Notes: generated by a model from the letters alone, not told the origin. A stretch of DNA of 54,187 bases from a virus (IMGVR_UViG_3300043436_000647:1-54187); one strand, 5' to 3'; shown: positions 17,901-25,993, counted from the first letter of the stretch. Translations and numbers: made by a program.

Positions 17901-19996
17901 AAACTAAGTACTATCCTGCATTCGGTGGAGACACTTACATTAATAAGTTTGCACTTAAGCGTAAGCACTCTTTCTTTACTCGTAACTTAGCTAACTTACC
18001 AGCTAAAGTAGATAATGTTCCTTTTGATTATTGGCTGTATCCTAACTTAGGCTACCCTACTTACTACATCGGAGAGTCTCCTGAAGATTTAAGTTCAGTT
18101 GGTGCCGAAACAGCAATAGCTGGGATTGTAGCAGCTGCGGCTGCGGCATTAGCTGGAGGAGTTGTTACAGGAGCTTTAGTAGCAGGTGGTGTCTTAAATG
18201 CTGCTCTTACAGGAGTATTGGCTTCAATCTACAGTTTGTTTGTAAAGAAGAATAATCTAGATGCAGATCCTCAACCTTACTTCTATCAGAAAGGATTCTT
18301 CTACACAGCTTCTTATGGTATTCCAGTATTCTATGTAGAGTCTGACATTAACGTAGACTTACGTCATGGAAGAAATGAATTAGAAGAAAACTTCTATCCT
18401 AACGTAGGAGATGGTATCCCAGATGATTGGTTGCATGAAGTAAACGTACCTATTAAGTTTGATAATTTTTATAGTTACAATGCTACTTACTCTGCACAGA
18501 ACTTAAGTCCTAACTTTCCATATAGATTAAAGTACCCTAAATTAGAGTGTTTGTCTATTCACCATAACCGTGTAATTTACTCTGATCCTGCAAACTCTTC
18601 TAACTATCTTTCAGATGCTTGGAGAGTATTCCGTCCAGGCAATTTCTATGACTTCCCTAAGCAAGGAGGACGCTTAATAGATTTAAACGCAGGAGAGAAC
18701 GAAAGAGTACATGCTAGGTTTGAAAACACTACTAAGGTCTACAACTCTCGTATTACTTTAACTACTACTTCCCCTTATCAGTTAGAGATTGGAAGTGCAG
18801 AAATGTTCAAACAAAAACCTGTAGATTTAGCTAAGACTGATCTAGGTTACATAGGAACTCAACACAAAGCTTATGTTAAGTGTGAGTACGGAACATTCTG
18901 GGTGGATGCTAAGCGTGGACATATCTATCAGTTGACAGGTGAAGGCTTTAACGAGATTAAAACTGAAAACAACTTTAACTGGTTTAAGCAAAACTTACCA
19001 TTTCAAATTCTTAAAGACATTCCTAATGCAGACATCGACAATCCCCCTATTGGATTAGGAATTGTAATGGGATGGGATGAAAGATACGAGAGAGTATTTA
19101 TTACTAAACTAGACTACAGAGTTAAGCCTGAGTATAGACCTGGAAGTCCTTCAGTAGTTAAGTATATTACAGACACTTCAGATAGCAACTATCGTAAGTA
19201 TGTTTTAGATAGTGGAAGTATTGAGGTAGAGATTACTTTTGGTGATCCAGCATTCTTCGAGAATAAATCTTGGACAGTTGCCTACTCACCTAAGTTAAAG
19301 AACTTTATTTCTTTTTACTCTTTCCTTCCTAACTTCTTTGTTCCCCAACTAGGTCACTTCCAAACCATAATCAATACTTCTACAGGAGCGTCTACTTGGA
19401 ATCATAACTTGTCGCTTTACAGTTATCAGACTTATTACAATATACTCTATCCTTATATAATTGAGTATAATGTAAACTCTTTCCCACAAGTATCTACAAT
19501 CAACTCTGTTACTTTGATGCAGGACATTCAAGAATACTATTCTGATTACGAGTACTATTCTTTGTCTACTGCTAACAAGAAGAACTTAGCAAACTTTACT
19601 AAGGCTATCATCTATAACAAAGAGCAGTCTTCTGGTATCATTAAGTTGATCCCTGAAGAGTTTGGTAACACAAGACAGAAGATTACCTATCCTAGAATGA
19701 CAGCAACAGGTATAGAAGCTCTTATCTCTCGTAGAGAACACTTGTATACCTTTAATGGATTTTGGAACGTTGCAGCTCAAGGAAATGGTCAACCTTTATG
19801 GTCAACTCAGTGGAGTGACTTAGTTACTCAATACCCTATAGACAAAGTACCTAACACTAAGAGTGTAAGACCTGTGTCTGTATCTTATCAGAAGTCTAAG
19901 ATCAAGTCTGACTTTGCTAAAGTAAGATTGATTCAGGATCAATACTCTAGATTTAAGTTTATTAACACCATTCAAATAACCCAAACCAACCCATAA
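14915..19996 (+). CDS. Giant tail-hub / muzzle protein (P22 gp10-like slot)
   Basis: A 1693-residue protein. The N-terminus (INQNVAGLNLDSVNYQIKEN) and the beta-propeller-like, Asp/Tyr/Thr-rich body match the long crAss tail tubular/muzzle proteins that gate DNA exit. Residues about 100-270 are cysteine-rich (many CC and CxxC pairs). Residues about 1063-1112 (nt 18101-18250) are an Ala/Gly/Val segment with almost no charge, strong enough to span a membrane. The C-terminal 500 residues are Tyr-rich beta structure ending in FINTIQITQTNP. It overlaps no neighbour and is followed by a ferritin-like gene after 4 bases. Family call by position, size and N-terminal resemblance. Confidence 0.72.
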   Translation: MDNKINQNVAGLNLDSVNYQIKENMITFALNANIQSHDGNSTTYTNEPSNQICYDFTTSYPGYRIVGTLNITEQSKLIVFLAHPDGRSLIGEITNLSKDCTSLIETEKDCGCISGTVVTNVVTEDSSCCLFTPLVVDNCCDCTDCYRYDVQATDNQPFTVVFVDCNGVETSETFPSGIGTFTAKRNRFILPVNVEILYSILDSQGTCTPKSAPCCLGLSPDFPVYSEYRVDNCETKVYFIARNIQPRYFSLEEPYGRDQCGDAIDCITDSCERLKLFPDFCQPDIYPTAVDSGGTLKGGVYSFSLAYADENGKELTDYVDFSNPIPIFERAITEQTEYETSQSIRVSIDHSTAIFDYFNLVVAENINEVTTYQLVGTYRVNQSTYRDSLVYTGDYSSTFSSIVPLIRSPHYETAEIIEKQNDILMLADLVETPKYNFQLLANQIKLRWETVKMPVDNKFDFSNPEIAYFFRTYQRDEVYPFGIKFKLKNGKYTDVFHIPGREIFVNSNEEELLYSSSNPDAFGTSNDCIVTTAQPRWKVYNTATTGLTPPNNTPSLQEVQYSCKITVETSGEFAYWESTETYPCYEDVWGTLAGKAIRHHKFPENAKSHIHADGDDFIYPIGVRIWNESLFEGILDQETVYDPLNTYGNHQIPVKELICGYELVRGNRVNNKSVVAKGLIYDVGTFINAKTQKSYYYPNYPYNSLEDDPYIKSTPDWYNKADRGIEEDQYGMELHKGFNTIGSRYTFHSPDTHFQYPKIGTELKLETVEYGKVQGHFVPVLDHPKHKFLTIADYTTAATLANALALAFESDTAVDTTVPPPPGVSTTVSNKSKTDALSIITNNQAFIDLIEKLIPLANFAYQFNSVGEYKRFLPITTVGNRRRFLDIGLYANDKIVELNDDKPIHNRLRETSVYLKTNGSFSTEYASIIDNSRYTIGQKNLAKDPEQIVESDTRAYYASIKRDFPNQYGQIENIRYVSTGYSCSVYTDISGTLKIKTKYYPAFGGDTYINKFALKRKHSFFTRNLANLPAKVDNVPFDYWLYPNLGYPTYYIGESPEDLSSVGAETAIAGIVAAAAAALAGGVVTGALVAGGVLNAALTGVLASIYSLFVKKNNLDADPQPYFYQKGFFYTASYGIPVFYVESDINVDLRHGRNELEENFYPNVGDGIPDDWLHEVNVPIKFDNFYSYNATYSAQNLSPNFPYRLKYPKLECLSIHHNRVIYSDPANSSNYLSDAWRVFRPGNFYDFPKQGGRLIDLNAGENERVHARFENTTKVYNSRITLTTTSPYQLEIGSAEMFKQKPVDLAKTDLGYIGTQHKAYVKCEYGTFWVDAKRGHIYQLTGEGFNEIKTENNFNWFKQNLPFQILKDIPNADIDNPPIGLGIVMGWDERYERVFITKLDYRVKPEYRPGSPSVVKYITDTSDSNYRKYVLDSGSIEVEITFGDPAFFENKSWTVAYSPKLKNFISFYSFLPNFFVPQLGHFQTIINTSTGASTWNHNLSLYSYQTYYNILYPYIIEYNVNSFPQVSTINSVTLMQDIQEYYSDYEYYSLSTANKKNLANFTKAIIYNKEQSSGIIKLIPEEFGNTRQKITYPRMTATGIEALISRREHLYTFNGFWNVAAQGNGQPLWSTQWSDLVTQYPIDKVPNTKSVRPVSVSYQKSKIKSDFAKVRLIQDQYSRFKFINTIQITQTNP

Positions 19997-20000
19997 TATC

Positions 20001-20381
20001 ATGAAAGAAAAAGAACTCTTCACAACAGTTAAACCCGAAATAGTACTAGGACAGTTATTCCAGTCTAGGGACATCATTCACTTAGCTCATTTACAAACAA
20101 CTTCGTTTAGTGAGCATAAAGCTTTAGATGGTTACTACTCAGAAGTAATTGGTCTATTAGATGATTTAGTAGAAGCATACTTCGGAACTATTGGAAAACG
20201 CTTAAACTTTAAAATTCCTGGATCAGAGTATATGAATGCTAAAGCTCATCTTACTTACATGAAAGATTATGTAATGAAGCATCGTAATGTATTCGGAAAC
20301 GAAAACACCCACTTACAAAACATCGTAGATGAGATCATTGCTTTGATTACTTCTACTTTGTATCAATTGACACTAAACTAA
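20001..20381 (+). CDS. Small helical protein of the DUF5856 / ferritin-like type
   Basis: A 126-residue all-helical protein. It carries HLAHLQTTSFSEHKALDGYY, then EVIGLLDDLVEAYFG, and later helices with KAHLTYMKDY and HLQNIVDEIIALI. The spacing of His, Asp, Glu and Tyr across four helices resembles Dps/ferritin-like small proteins, and short proteins with the HLQT-(S)-SEHKALDxYY pattern are common in crAss-like and other large phages. The metal-binding role is inferred from the fold and is not shown by a diagnostic motif. It sits between the muzzle and the basic proteins, so it may be packaged with them. The leader before it contains AATAACCCAAAC (19975-19986). Confidence 0.55.
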   Translation: MKEKELFTTVKPEIVLGQLFQSRDIIHLAHLQTTSFSEHKALDGYYSEVIGLLDDLVEAYFGTIGKRLNFKIPGSEYMNAKAHLTYMKDYVMKHRNVFGNENTHLQNIVDEIIALITSTLYQLTLN

Positions 20382-20399
20382 ATAACTAAATTAAACTAT

Positions 20400-20795
20400 A
20401 TGAATCGTTTAAAGAAAGCTTATTCTTCCTGCATGATGTGTGGAGGTAAGAAGATGAAGTCAGGCGGTAACTGGATCAAGAGTGCTATTAAGAAACCAGG
20501 ATCTTTTACTGCACAAGCTAAAAAGGCTGGTATGTCTGTACCTGCATTTCGTGATAAGGTATTAGCTAATAAAGAAAAGTTCTCAAGTACAACTGTAAAA
20601 AGAGCTAACTTGGCTAAGACTCTTTCTAAGATGCGTAAAGGTGAAGATGGAATGTTGAATACGTCTGGTGTTAAGACTGTAAAAAATATACCTATAAAAA
20701 CTACTAAAGGTCAAACTAAGGAAATGCCAAAAATGAGTACCGTAGCATCTAGGGATAAGTACGGTGTACGTAACGCTTCTTATCGTAAGAAATAA
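20400..20795 (+). CDS. Basic virion protein with a GxWIKxAIKKPG motif
   Basis: A 131-residue Lys-rich protein. Residues about 23-80 contain GGNWIKSAIKKPGSFTAQAK and, further on, RANLAKTLSKMRK. This motif pair recurs in small basic structural proteins of crAss-like and other Bacteroidota and marine phages. A short CMMCGGKK element near the N-terminus could bind a metal. The rest is Lys/Thr-rich and probably disordered. Such proteins are thought to pack with DNA in the capsid. The last base of its stop is the first base of the next ATG (TAATG), so translation of the two is coupled. DNA binding is inferred from charge. Confidence 0.65.
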   Translation: MNRLKKAYSSCMMCGGKKMKSGGNWIKSAIKKPGSFTAQAKKAGMSVPAFRDKVLANKEKFSSTTVKRANLAKTLSKMRKGEDGMLNTSGVKTVKNIPIKTTKGQTKEMPKMSTVASRDKYGVRNASYRKK

Positions 20796-22471
20796 TGTTT
20801 GTCCCAGGAGTAAATGGTTCTGTAATTCCAAGTGCACCCTCAGGCTCTAGGCTTAAGGGTGCATATAAGAATTCTAAGAAGCGTAAGATGCCTAATGGAG
20901 GCATCAAGAGTTCTATTGAGAATGTTTCTCCTCAAGGAGATGTACAGTATAACGTATCAAAGAACTTAAAGAACTTTAGAGCAGGTCTACAAGGATCAGT
21001 TAATGCTCCTAGTATGTATGCTGGTTCTGTTACTCCTACCTTATCTTATAGTAAGAATAAGTTTTCTTCCTACGTATCTCCTAATTCCTTAGGAGCATCT
21101 CTAGAGGGAGACAAAGCTTATTTGAATTACAATCAAACTAAGGAAGGAAAAACTATGTACAGAGACGCTTCTGCAGGATACAATACCGACAAAGTAAATT
21201 TAAATGCAGGAGTAAACTTTAGAAACAACTCCTTAGAGAGTGGGCAGATTAGTGGAAGTTATAACTTCAATCCAAATCTTGCTATAACAGGAAACTATGG
21301 AGTCAGTCAAGGAGAGTCTGGTTTAGATAAAAATTACTTTGCAGGTTTAAGATTCAATAAGACCTTTAAAGCAGGAGGTAAAACAATGGATAATGGGGGA
21401 TGGGCTAACTGGACTCCTAATACAGGAAAGCCTTACTTAAGAACTAGTCCTGCAGGTAATGCAGGTTACTCTGATAATACTAAAGTAATTACTCAAAATA
21501 CAAACGTTACTGCAGCTAATAGAAAAGCAGCAGAAGCTGCAGAGTACGCTAAACGTGTAGGTAGTGTTAGTCAGGGTAAAGTTAAATCAAATTATGAGAA
21601 AGCCAAGGAAGCTACTTCTTTCGTAGCTCAGGGAGAAAAACGTAATGGTTCTGCATCCCCATTAGACTATGTATTAGATATGGTTAATCCCGCCTCACTT
21701 GCATTTGCAGCAACTGATTTAATAGGTAATACAGGATCTGCTGTATCTAATGCTGCACAAGGTAATTTTAAAGCAGCTGGTGGTGACTTAGCAAATGCTG
21801 GTCTTAATGCTTTATCTGTATTACCAGCTGCTGCTGAATTACGTGGACCATTAAAATCAGCTAGTAAATATCTTACTACTAATACAGCATTAAAAAATAC
21901 ATACAAATACAATCCTTTAGCATTTAAACCTAATCCTGAATCTTATTATAGAGTAATGCCAGATGCAGGTGCGGAAGATTTAATTAATTCTGGATTTGTA
22001 AGACCTGCAAAAGGTTCTCTTACATCTTATTTTAATAAAGGAGTACCTCTTGATATACGAAGAGCAAGAACTTTTGGAAATGATACTCGTGAAGCTTATC
22101 ACGGTTACAAAGGACCCTATATGGTTGAATCAAATAATCCAAATGCATTTGATCCATGGCTCCAGTTTCCAGAACCTAGTTTAAAATTTTATCAAACAAA
22201 AGCTCCTATTCCAGCTAGTGATATCAAATTATATAAAGAAGATTGGTTAAAGGGATATAAACAAATTAAAAAACCAGGATTAAAAAAAGGAGGAGAGATA
22301 GATCATGATGACGATAAAGAAATGGTTGATGGAGTAGCAAGTATTCTTCGTAGGGTAGAAAGTAAACCCAATAGATTACAACTAGCTAATCAATTATCTA
22401 AACAGTTTAATAGAGAAAAAGTAAATTATAATTTAGCTGAATTCTTAAAGAAATCTAAAGTAAAGAAATGA
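20795..22471 (+). CDS. Composite virion protein: beta-strand-rich half plus possible ADP-ribosyltransferase-like domain
   Basis: A 558-residue protein with three parts. Residues about 36-195 are alternating beta-strands with Gly/Ser/Asn/Tyr, ending in YFAGLRFNKTF, which resembles an outer-membrane beta-barrel and its C-terminal aromatic signal. Residues 200-360 are Ala-rich and helical (SPLDYVLDMVNPASLAFAAT). Residues 384-490 read YYRVMPDAGAEDLINSGFVR, then TSYFNKGVPLD, GPYMVES and PIPASDIKLYKED; the Arg386, TSYF and downstream acidic residues suggest an R-S-E ADP-ribosyltransferase-like fold. Codons in the last 800 bases favour AAA and AAT over AAG and AAC, unlike the flanking genes, which suggests an acquired module. 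It overlaps the next gene by 4 bases (ATGA). The functions are inferred. Confidence 0.5.
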   Translation: MFVPGVNGSVIPSAPSGSRLKGAYKNSKKRKMPNGGIKSSIENVSPQGDVQYNVSKNLKNFRAGLQGSVNAPSMYAGSVTPTLSYSKNKFSSYVSPNSLGASLEGDKAYLNYNQTKEGKTMYRDASAGYNTDKVNLNAGVNFRNNSLESGQISGSYNFNPNLAITGNYGVSQGESGLDKNYFAGLRFNKTFKAGGKTMDNGGWANWTPNTGKPYLRTSPAGNAGYSDNTKVITQNTNVTAANRKAAEAAEYAKRVGSVSQGKVKSNYEKAKEATSFVAQGEKRNGSASPLDYVLDMVNPASLAFAATDLIGNTGSAVSNAAQGNFKAAGGDLANAGLNALSVLPAAAELRGPLKSASKYLTTNTALKNTYKYNPLAFKPNPESYYRVMPDAGAEDLINSGFVRPAKGSLTSYFNKGVPLDIRRARTFGNDTREAYHGYKGPYMVESNNPNAFDPWLQFPEPSLKFYQTKAPIPASDIKLYKEDWLKGYKQIKKPGLKKGGEIDHDDDKEMVDGVASILRRVESKPNRLQLANQLSKQFNREKVNYNLAEFLKKSKVKK

Positions 22472-23040
22472 AACAAATGATAAAACGTAAGGATGGATCT
22501 TACTCACAAAGAGGTTTGTGGGATAACATCCGTGCTAAGAGAGGTTCTGGAAAGAAGCCTACTCCAGAGATGCTTAAACAAGAACGTAAGATTAAAGCTA
22601 AGATGGCTGATGGTGGTAAGATGCCTACCTCAGTAGCTAAGGCAAGATTTGTAGCAGCTAATAGCGGAAACGTAAAAGAAGCTAGACAAGATGCTTCTAA
22701 GTACGGTTACAAGTTTATGTCAGGTGGCAGACTTAAATCTGCTTACATGGCTAAAGGAGGAAACATTGCTAAGACTACTAAAGGTCCAGGAGCAAACTAT
22801 CGTCCTACTAAACAAGGAGCAGGTATGACTAAGAAAGGTGTAATGGCTTATCGTAGAGCAAATCCTGGATCTAAACTAAGTACTGCGGTTACAGGTAAGG
22901 TAAAGCCTGGTAGCAAAGCAGCTAATCGTAGAAAGTCTTATTGTGCTAGATCATTAGGTCAGTTACGTAGATCCTCACAAGCTACACAGAATGATCCTAA
23001 CAGTAGAATCAGACAAGCACGTAGACGTTGGAAGTGCTAA
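22468..23040 (+). CDS. Basic virion protein with the KKGVMAYRRANPGSK / NRRKSYCAR motif
   Basis: A 190-residue Lys/Arg-rich protein. The N-terminal part has GLWDNIRAKRGSGKKPTPEM. The C-terminal 75 residues carry MTKKGVMAYRRANPGSKL, then KPGSKAANRRKSYCAR, and end NDPNSRIRQARRRWKC. This C-terminal block is a widespread conserved domain in large phages (the DUF6321 type, as I recall), found in head or inner-body proteins. Functions reported for it are uncertain; DNA or RNA binding is likely from composition. The 4-base overlap with the previous gene and the next small basic gene (23076-23231) make a run of positively charged products. I am confident of the family, less so of the role. Confidence 0.65.
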   Translation: MKQMIKRKDGSYSQRGLWDNIRAKRGSGKKPTPEMLKQERKIKAKMADGGKMPTSVAKARFVAANSGNVKEARQDASKYGYKFMSGGRLKSAYMAKGGNIAKTTKGPGANYRPTKQGAGMTKKGVMAYRRANPGSKLSTAVTGKVKPGSKAANRRKSYCARSLGQLRRSSQATQNDPNSRIRQARRRWKC

Positions 23041-23041
23041 A

Positions 23042-23072
23042 AACTAAATAAACTAAATAAACTAAAACTAAA
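23042..23072 (+). repeat. Tandem AACTAAATA leader repeat
   Basis: Three to four imperfect copies of AACTAAAT(AA) lie directly before the small basic gene. The same unit occurs before the starts at 1351, 7684 and 20400 and at 49128-49160, so it looks like a reusable A-rich translation leader in place of a Shine-Dalgarno sequence. Confidence 0.6.
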
Positions 23073-23075
23073 TAT

Positions 23076-23231
23076 ATGGCCGCTAAAGCATCTAAATCAA
23101 AATCAACTTCTACTGCTTCTAAGTTTAAAGTTAAACCAAAGATCCGCAGAAAAGGAGTAGTAGCAAAAACTAAAGCTTCAAAGTTAAAGTCTAGTAAGAA
23201 CTACTTAAAGAAATCAAGAGGTCAGGGGTAA
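23076..23231 (+). CDS. Small Lys/Arg-rich protein (51 residues), probable DNA-binding packaging protein
   Basis: A 51-codon gene, too short for a usual ORF cut-off. It starts MAAKASKSKSTSTASKFKVK, then KPKIRRKGVVAKTKASK and ends KKSRGQG. About a third of the residues are Lys; Arg and Ser make up most of the rest. There is no hydrophobic core, so it probably wraps nucleic acid. The ATG is preceded by an array of AACTAAATA leader repeats. Its stop codon (23229-23231) lies inside the 5' arm of the terminator hairpin, so translation to the end could affect termination. It closes the 20001-23231 set of basic genes. Confidence 0.6.
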   Translation: MAAKASKSKSTSTASKFKVKPKIRRKGVVAKTKASKLKSSKNYLKKSRGQG

Positions 23232-23255
23232 GCAATTACCCCTTGCTTTTTTTTA
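23225..23255 (+). terminator. Intrinsic terminator overlapping the stop of the small basic gene
   Basis: GGGGTAA (23225-23231) pairs perfectly with TTACCCC (23236-23242) around a GCAA tetraloop, followed by TTGCTTTTTTTT. The first arm includes the TAA stop of the 51-residue gene. Confidence 0.85.
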
Positions 23256-23272
23256 TTAATCTTGTATATTTG
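23243..23272 (+). promoter_or_regulatory. Bacteroidota-type -33/-7 promoter for the cargo-protein operon
   Basis: TTG (23243-23245), a 19-base spacer and TATATTTG (23265-23272). The -33 box and its spacer are the T-rich tail of the terminator at 23225-23255, so one sequence ends one unit and starts the next. The ATG at 23336 is 63 bases downstream. Confidence 0.75.
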
Positions 23273-23335
23273 TATAACTAGCTTATTTCCAAGCACTTAT
23301 TAACATCTTAAGTTAATAACATTAATCATTAAAAC

Positions 23336-25993
23336 ATGTTAAGAAGCAATCTTTTTAAGAGATTCAGTAAGAAGAAATTCGAAGATGCAGGTACTGTAAC
23401 AAAACCTGAAGAAACAGGTTTGTCTATACCTACCGTAGAAGATATTAAAAAGAACTTTGGTATTAATAATCCCTTTGTTCTAGATGGTTATACTACTCCC
23501 GAACAACCTAAGGGTACTGTTAGTACTACTGAGAGTTCTTTTGCCCCAGGTACATTTAGTGACCTAGTTAAGAGTCCTATGTTTACTACAGGATTCTCTC
23601 CTTTGAATCCTTACGATATTAATCCTAAGACTCCAGAACCAGAGCAAGGTCCAATGACTAAGGAACAGAGTGATTACTTTGTTCTAGATCAAAGTATGCC
23701 AGAAACTAAAACTCCTGAAACCAAAGAAGATAACAGACCTGCTATGGTCTCTTTAGGCTTACTAGGATTTAATGCTTTACTTGGTAAGAACGAAGATTTA
23801 AAGAATCAACAACAATTTATCGAATCAATTCAACAAAGAAACTCTAAACCTATTAATGACTATAACTTTAAGTACGGTCCTAATAGCAGTGGAGGTACAG
23901 AGTATCAACCTACAATCAAAGCCGAAATGGGTGCAAAAATAAACAAACGTTATGCTAGTGAAGGCATGAACGATGTAGAGATTGAAGGAGGAGAGTTTAT
24001 CCAACTTCCAAACTTAGAGACAGAAATGGCTGAAGGGCCTTCTCACGAGAATGGAGGTATTCCTACTAATCTACCTAATCAGACTCGTGTCTACTCTAAC
24101 AACTTAAAGCCAGAAGGTTCTAAGAAAACTTTTGCTCAGATTGCTAAGAACTATGATACTACTTCATATAAGAAAATCTTAGACAATAACTTCGCTAAGC
24201 AAGTAGATAAAGATACTGCACAGATAATGATGCAAAGAAACCAAAAGATCTTAGATCAATTGTTTTCAGATCAACAAGCAATGAATGGCAACTCTAACGG
24301 AGAATTAGAGGCTAAGAATGGAGCAGGTATTAATAACCCAGGATTCAAATCATTACCTGATTATGTACAAGCTAAGATTATGTCTAACATGGCTGATGGA
24401 GGAGTAGATAATCCACTAGACGAATTGCCTAGAGTAAAAGCAATTGATCCATTAAACTTAGCAGCTATGAGTACTCTTAATGCAATTGATCCTGCACAAG
24501 AGTCATTTATGCCTACTGCTATGCCTGGTGGTCAAGTACCTCCTACTAATAAGATGGAATATTTTGAGAGAGCATACTCTGATATCCTTTCTCAGAAGTT
24601 AAAACCTAGAGCAATGATGATTGATCCTAGTGGTGATCTTCCTTCTGTGCAAGCTATTGATCCTTTGAATCTAGCTGCTATGACTACTTTAAACCAGTTA
24701 GAGTCTCAGTCTAACGTAGATGCACAAGGAAACCCTGTTTCTAGTGCTTCTCCTGCAATGACTGCAGCAGCTAAGACTTCTAACATTGCAGCTCGTAGTA
24801 AAAATGCAATGTTTGATCCTACCAAACCTGCAATGCCTGCACACACTGGTCCTGAAAAACAATTCTTAACAGGTATAGATCCTAGTATAGATCCAAGTTT
24901 ACAGATGGTTCCAGGAGTTCAACCTAGCTTAGGTACAGGTGTATACGGAGAGGCTTCTAACATTGAGACCTTTACTAAGAATTATGGTTGGTATTTGGAT
25001 GACTTAAAAGCAAGTGGAGATACATTCGATCCTAAAAATGAAGGTAGTGTTCGTAGAGCACAGGTTGCCTTTACAGAAGAAGCTTACAATAGATTTAGAA
25101 GAGAAGGACTGTCAGAACAAGAAGCAAGAACTAGAGCAGATGAAGTAGGATTTACTGCAGTAAAAGGTTTACAGAATTCTGTAGATGACATGTTAGGATT
25201 GTATACAGCAACACGTGTACTTCCTGAAAGCAAAAAGACTCCTACTCCTGCTACTGAAAATAAACCTTTTATGGATTTGCTTGACGGAGAAACTCCTAAG
25301 CCAGAAACAGCTAAGTCTACTACTACTAGAACAGGAGAAACTCCAAAAGGAACTCCAGGAAGAACCTTTACTCCTGCGGGATCTCCTGCTAAAGGTAAAT
25401 ATATTCCAGGACAGTTTCCTTTGTATCAGGCTATTCCTGAAGCTATGGGATTAGCTCAAGCACAACAGATCTATCCTTATGCTATTCCTGAGATTGACTC
25501 ACCTTACGTACGTCCTCAGACATTAAACATTCAAAGTCAATTACAAGATATTGATAGCATGGCTACTGCAACTCAAAGAGCAGGAGGAGATCCTTTGACT
25601 ACTTACATTGCAGGATTAGACGCTAAACAAAAAGCTTTCCAAGCTAAGCAAAACTTTGATGCTCAGGGACGTTCTCAAGCTGATATGGCTAATGCTCAAA
25701 CTAGAATGCAAGCTGATCAAATCAACGCTCAGTACTTTGATCGTGTATATAATAATTTAGTAGGTCAAGCAAGAGATGCACAGTCTGCAGAAAAACAAGC
25801 AGCTATTGCAAGCGTTACAAATAAAAAGGCTAAATTTACACAGGACGAAACTAAGAAGTCTGCTTACATTAATGCTTTAATGGAAAACTACGATATAGAC
25901 TCTAAAGGTAACTTTACTCTAAAGCCAGGTAAGAATCCTGTTATAAATTCTAATCCAGCAAAAACTGCCAAGAAAGGCATGTATAAAAAATAA
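23336..25993 (+). CDS. Large virion (cargo) protein with the VEIEGGEFIQLP / GPSHENGGI block
   Basis: An 885-residue, mainly disordered protein, Pro-, Thr- and Gln-rich. Residues about 205-300 have the recognisable block VEIEGGEFIQLPNLE, GPSHENGGIPT, then KTFAQIAKNYD, seen in large proteins near the RNAP genes of crAss-like phages. An internal repeat pairs LPRVKAIDPLNLAAMSTLN (nt about 24425-24482) with LPSVQAIDPLNLAAMTTLN (about 24640-24695). A C-terminal coiled segment (about residues 735-840) is Gln/Ala-rich and the end is Lys-rich. Its neighbours are other large cargo proteins, so it may be packed in the capsid and ejected. No catalytic motif seen. Confidence 0.6.
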   Translation: MLRSNLFKRFSKKKFEDAGTVTKPEETGLSIPTVEDIKKNFGINNPFVLDGYTTPEQPKGTVSTTESSFAPGTFSDLVKSPMFTTGFSPLNPYDINPKTPEPEQGPMTKEQSDYFVLDQSMPETKTPETKEDNRPAMVSLGLLGFNALLGKNEDLKNQQQFIESIQQRNSKPINDYNFKYGPNSSGGTEYQPTIKAEMGAKINKRYASEGMNDVEIEGGEFIQLPNLETEMAEGPSHENGGIPTNLPNQTRVYSNNLKPEGSKKTFAQIAKNYDTTSYKKILDNNFAKQVDKDTAQIMMQRNQKILDQLFSDQQAMNGNSNGELEAKNGAGINNPGFKSLPDYVQAKIMSNMADGGVDNPLDELPRVKAIDPLNLAAMSTLNAIDPAQESFMPTAMPGGQVPPTNKMEYFERAYSDILSQKLKPRAMMIDPSGDLPSVQAIDPLNLAAMTTLNQLESQSNVDAQGNPVSSASPAMTAAAKTSNIAARSKNAMFDPTKPAMPAHTGPEKQFLTGIDPSIDPSLQMVPGVQPSLGTGVYGEASNIETFTKNYGWYLDDLKASGDTFDPKNEGSVRRAQVAFTEEAYNRFRREGLSEQEARTRADEVGFTAVKGLQNSVDDMLGLYTATRVLPESKKTPTPATENKPFMDLLDGETPKPETAKSTTTRTGETPKGTPGRTFTPAGSPAKGKYIPGQFPLYQAIPEAMGLAQAQQIYPYAIPEIDSPYVRPQTLNIQSQLQDIDSMATATQRAGGDPLTTYIAGLDAKQKAFQAKQNFDAQGRSQADMANAQTRMQADQINAQYFDRVYNNLVGQARDAQSAEKQAAIASVTNKKAKFTQDETKKSAYINALMENYDIDSKGNFTLKPGKNPVINSNPAKTAKKGMYKK

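Noticed and set aside
23041-23075. CRISPR-like repeat array
   Set aside because: The short AACTAAATA units have no unique spacers and are a low-complexity leader.
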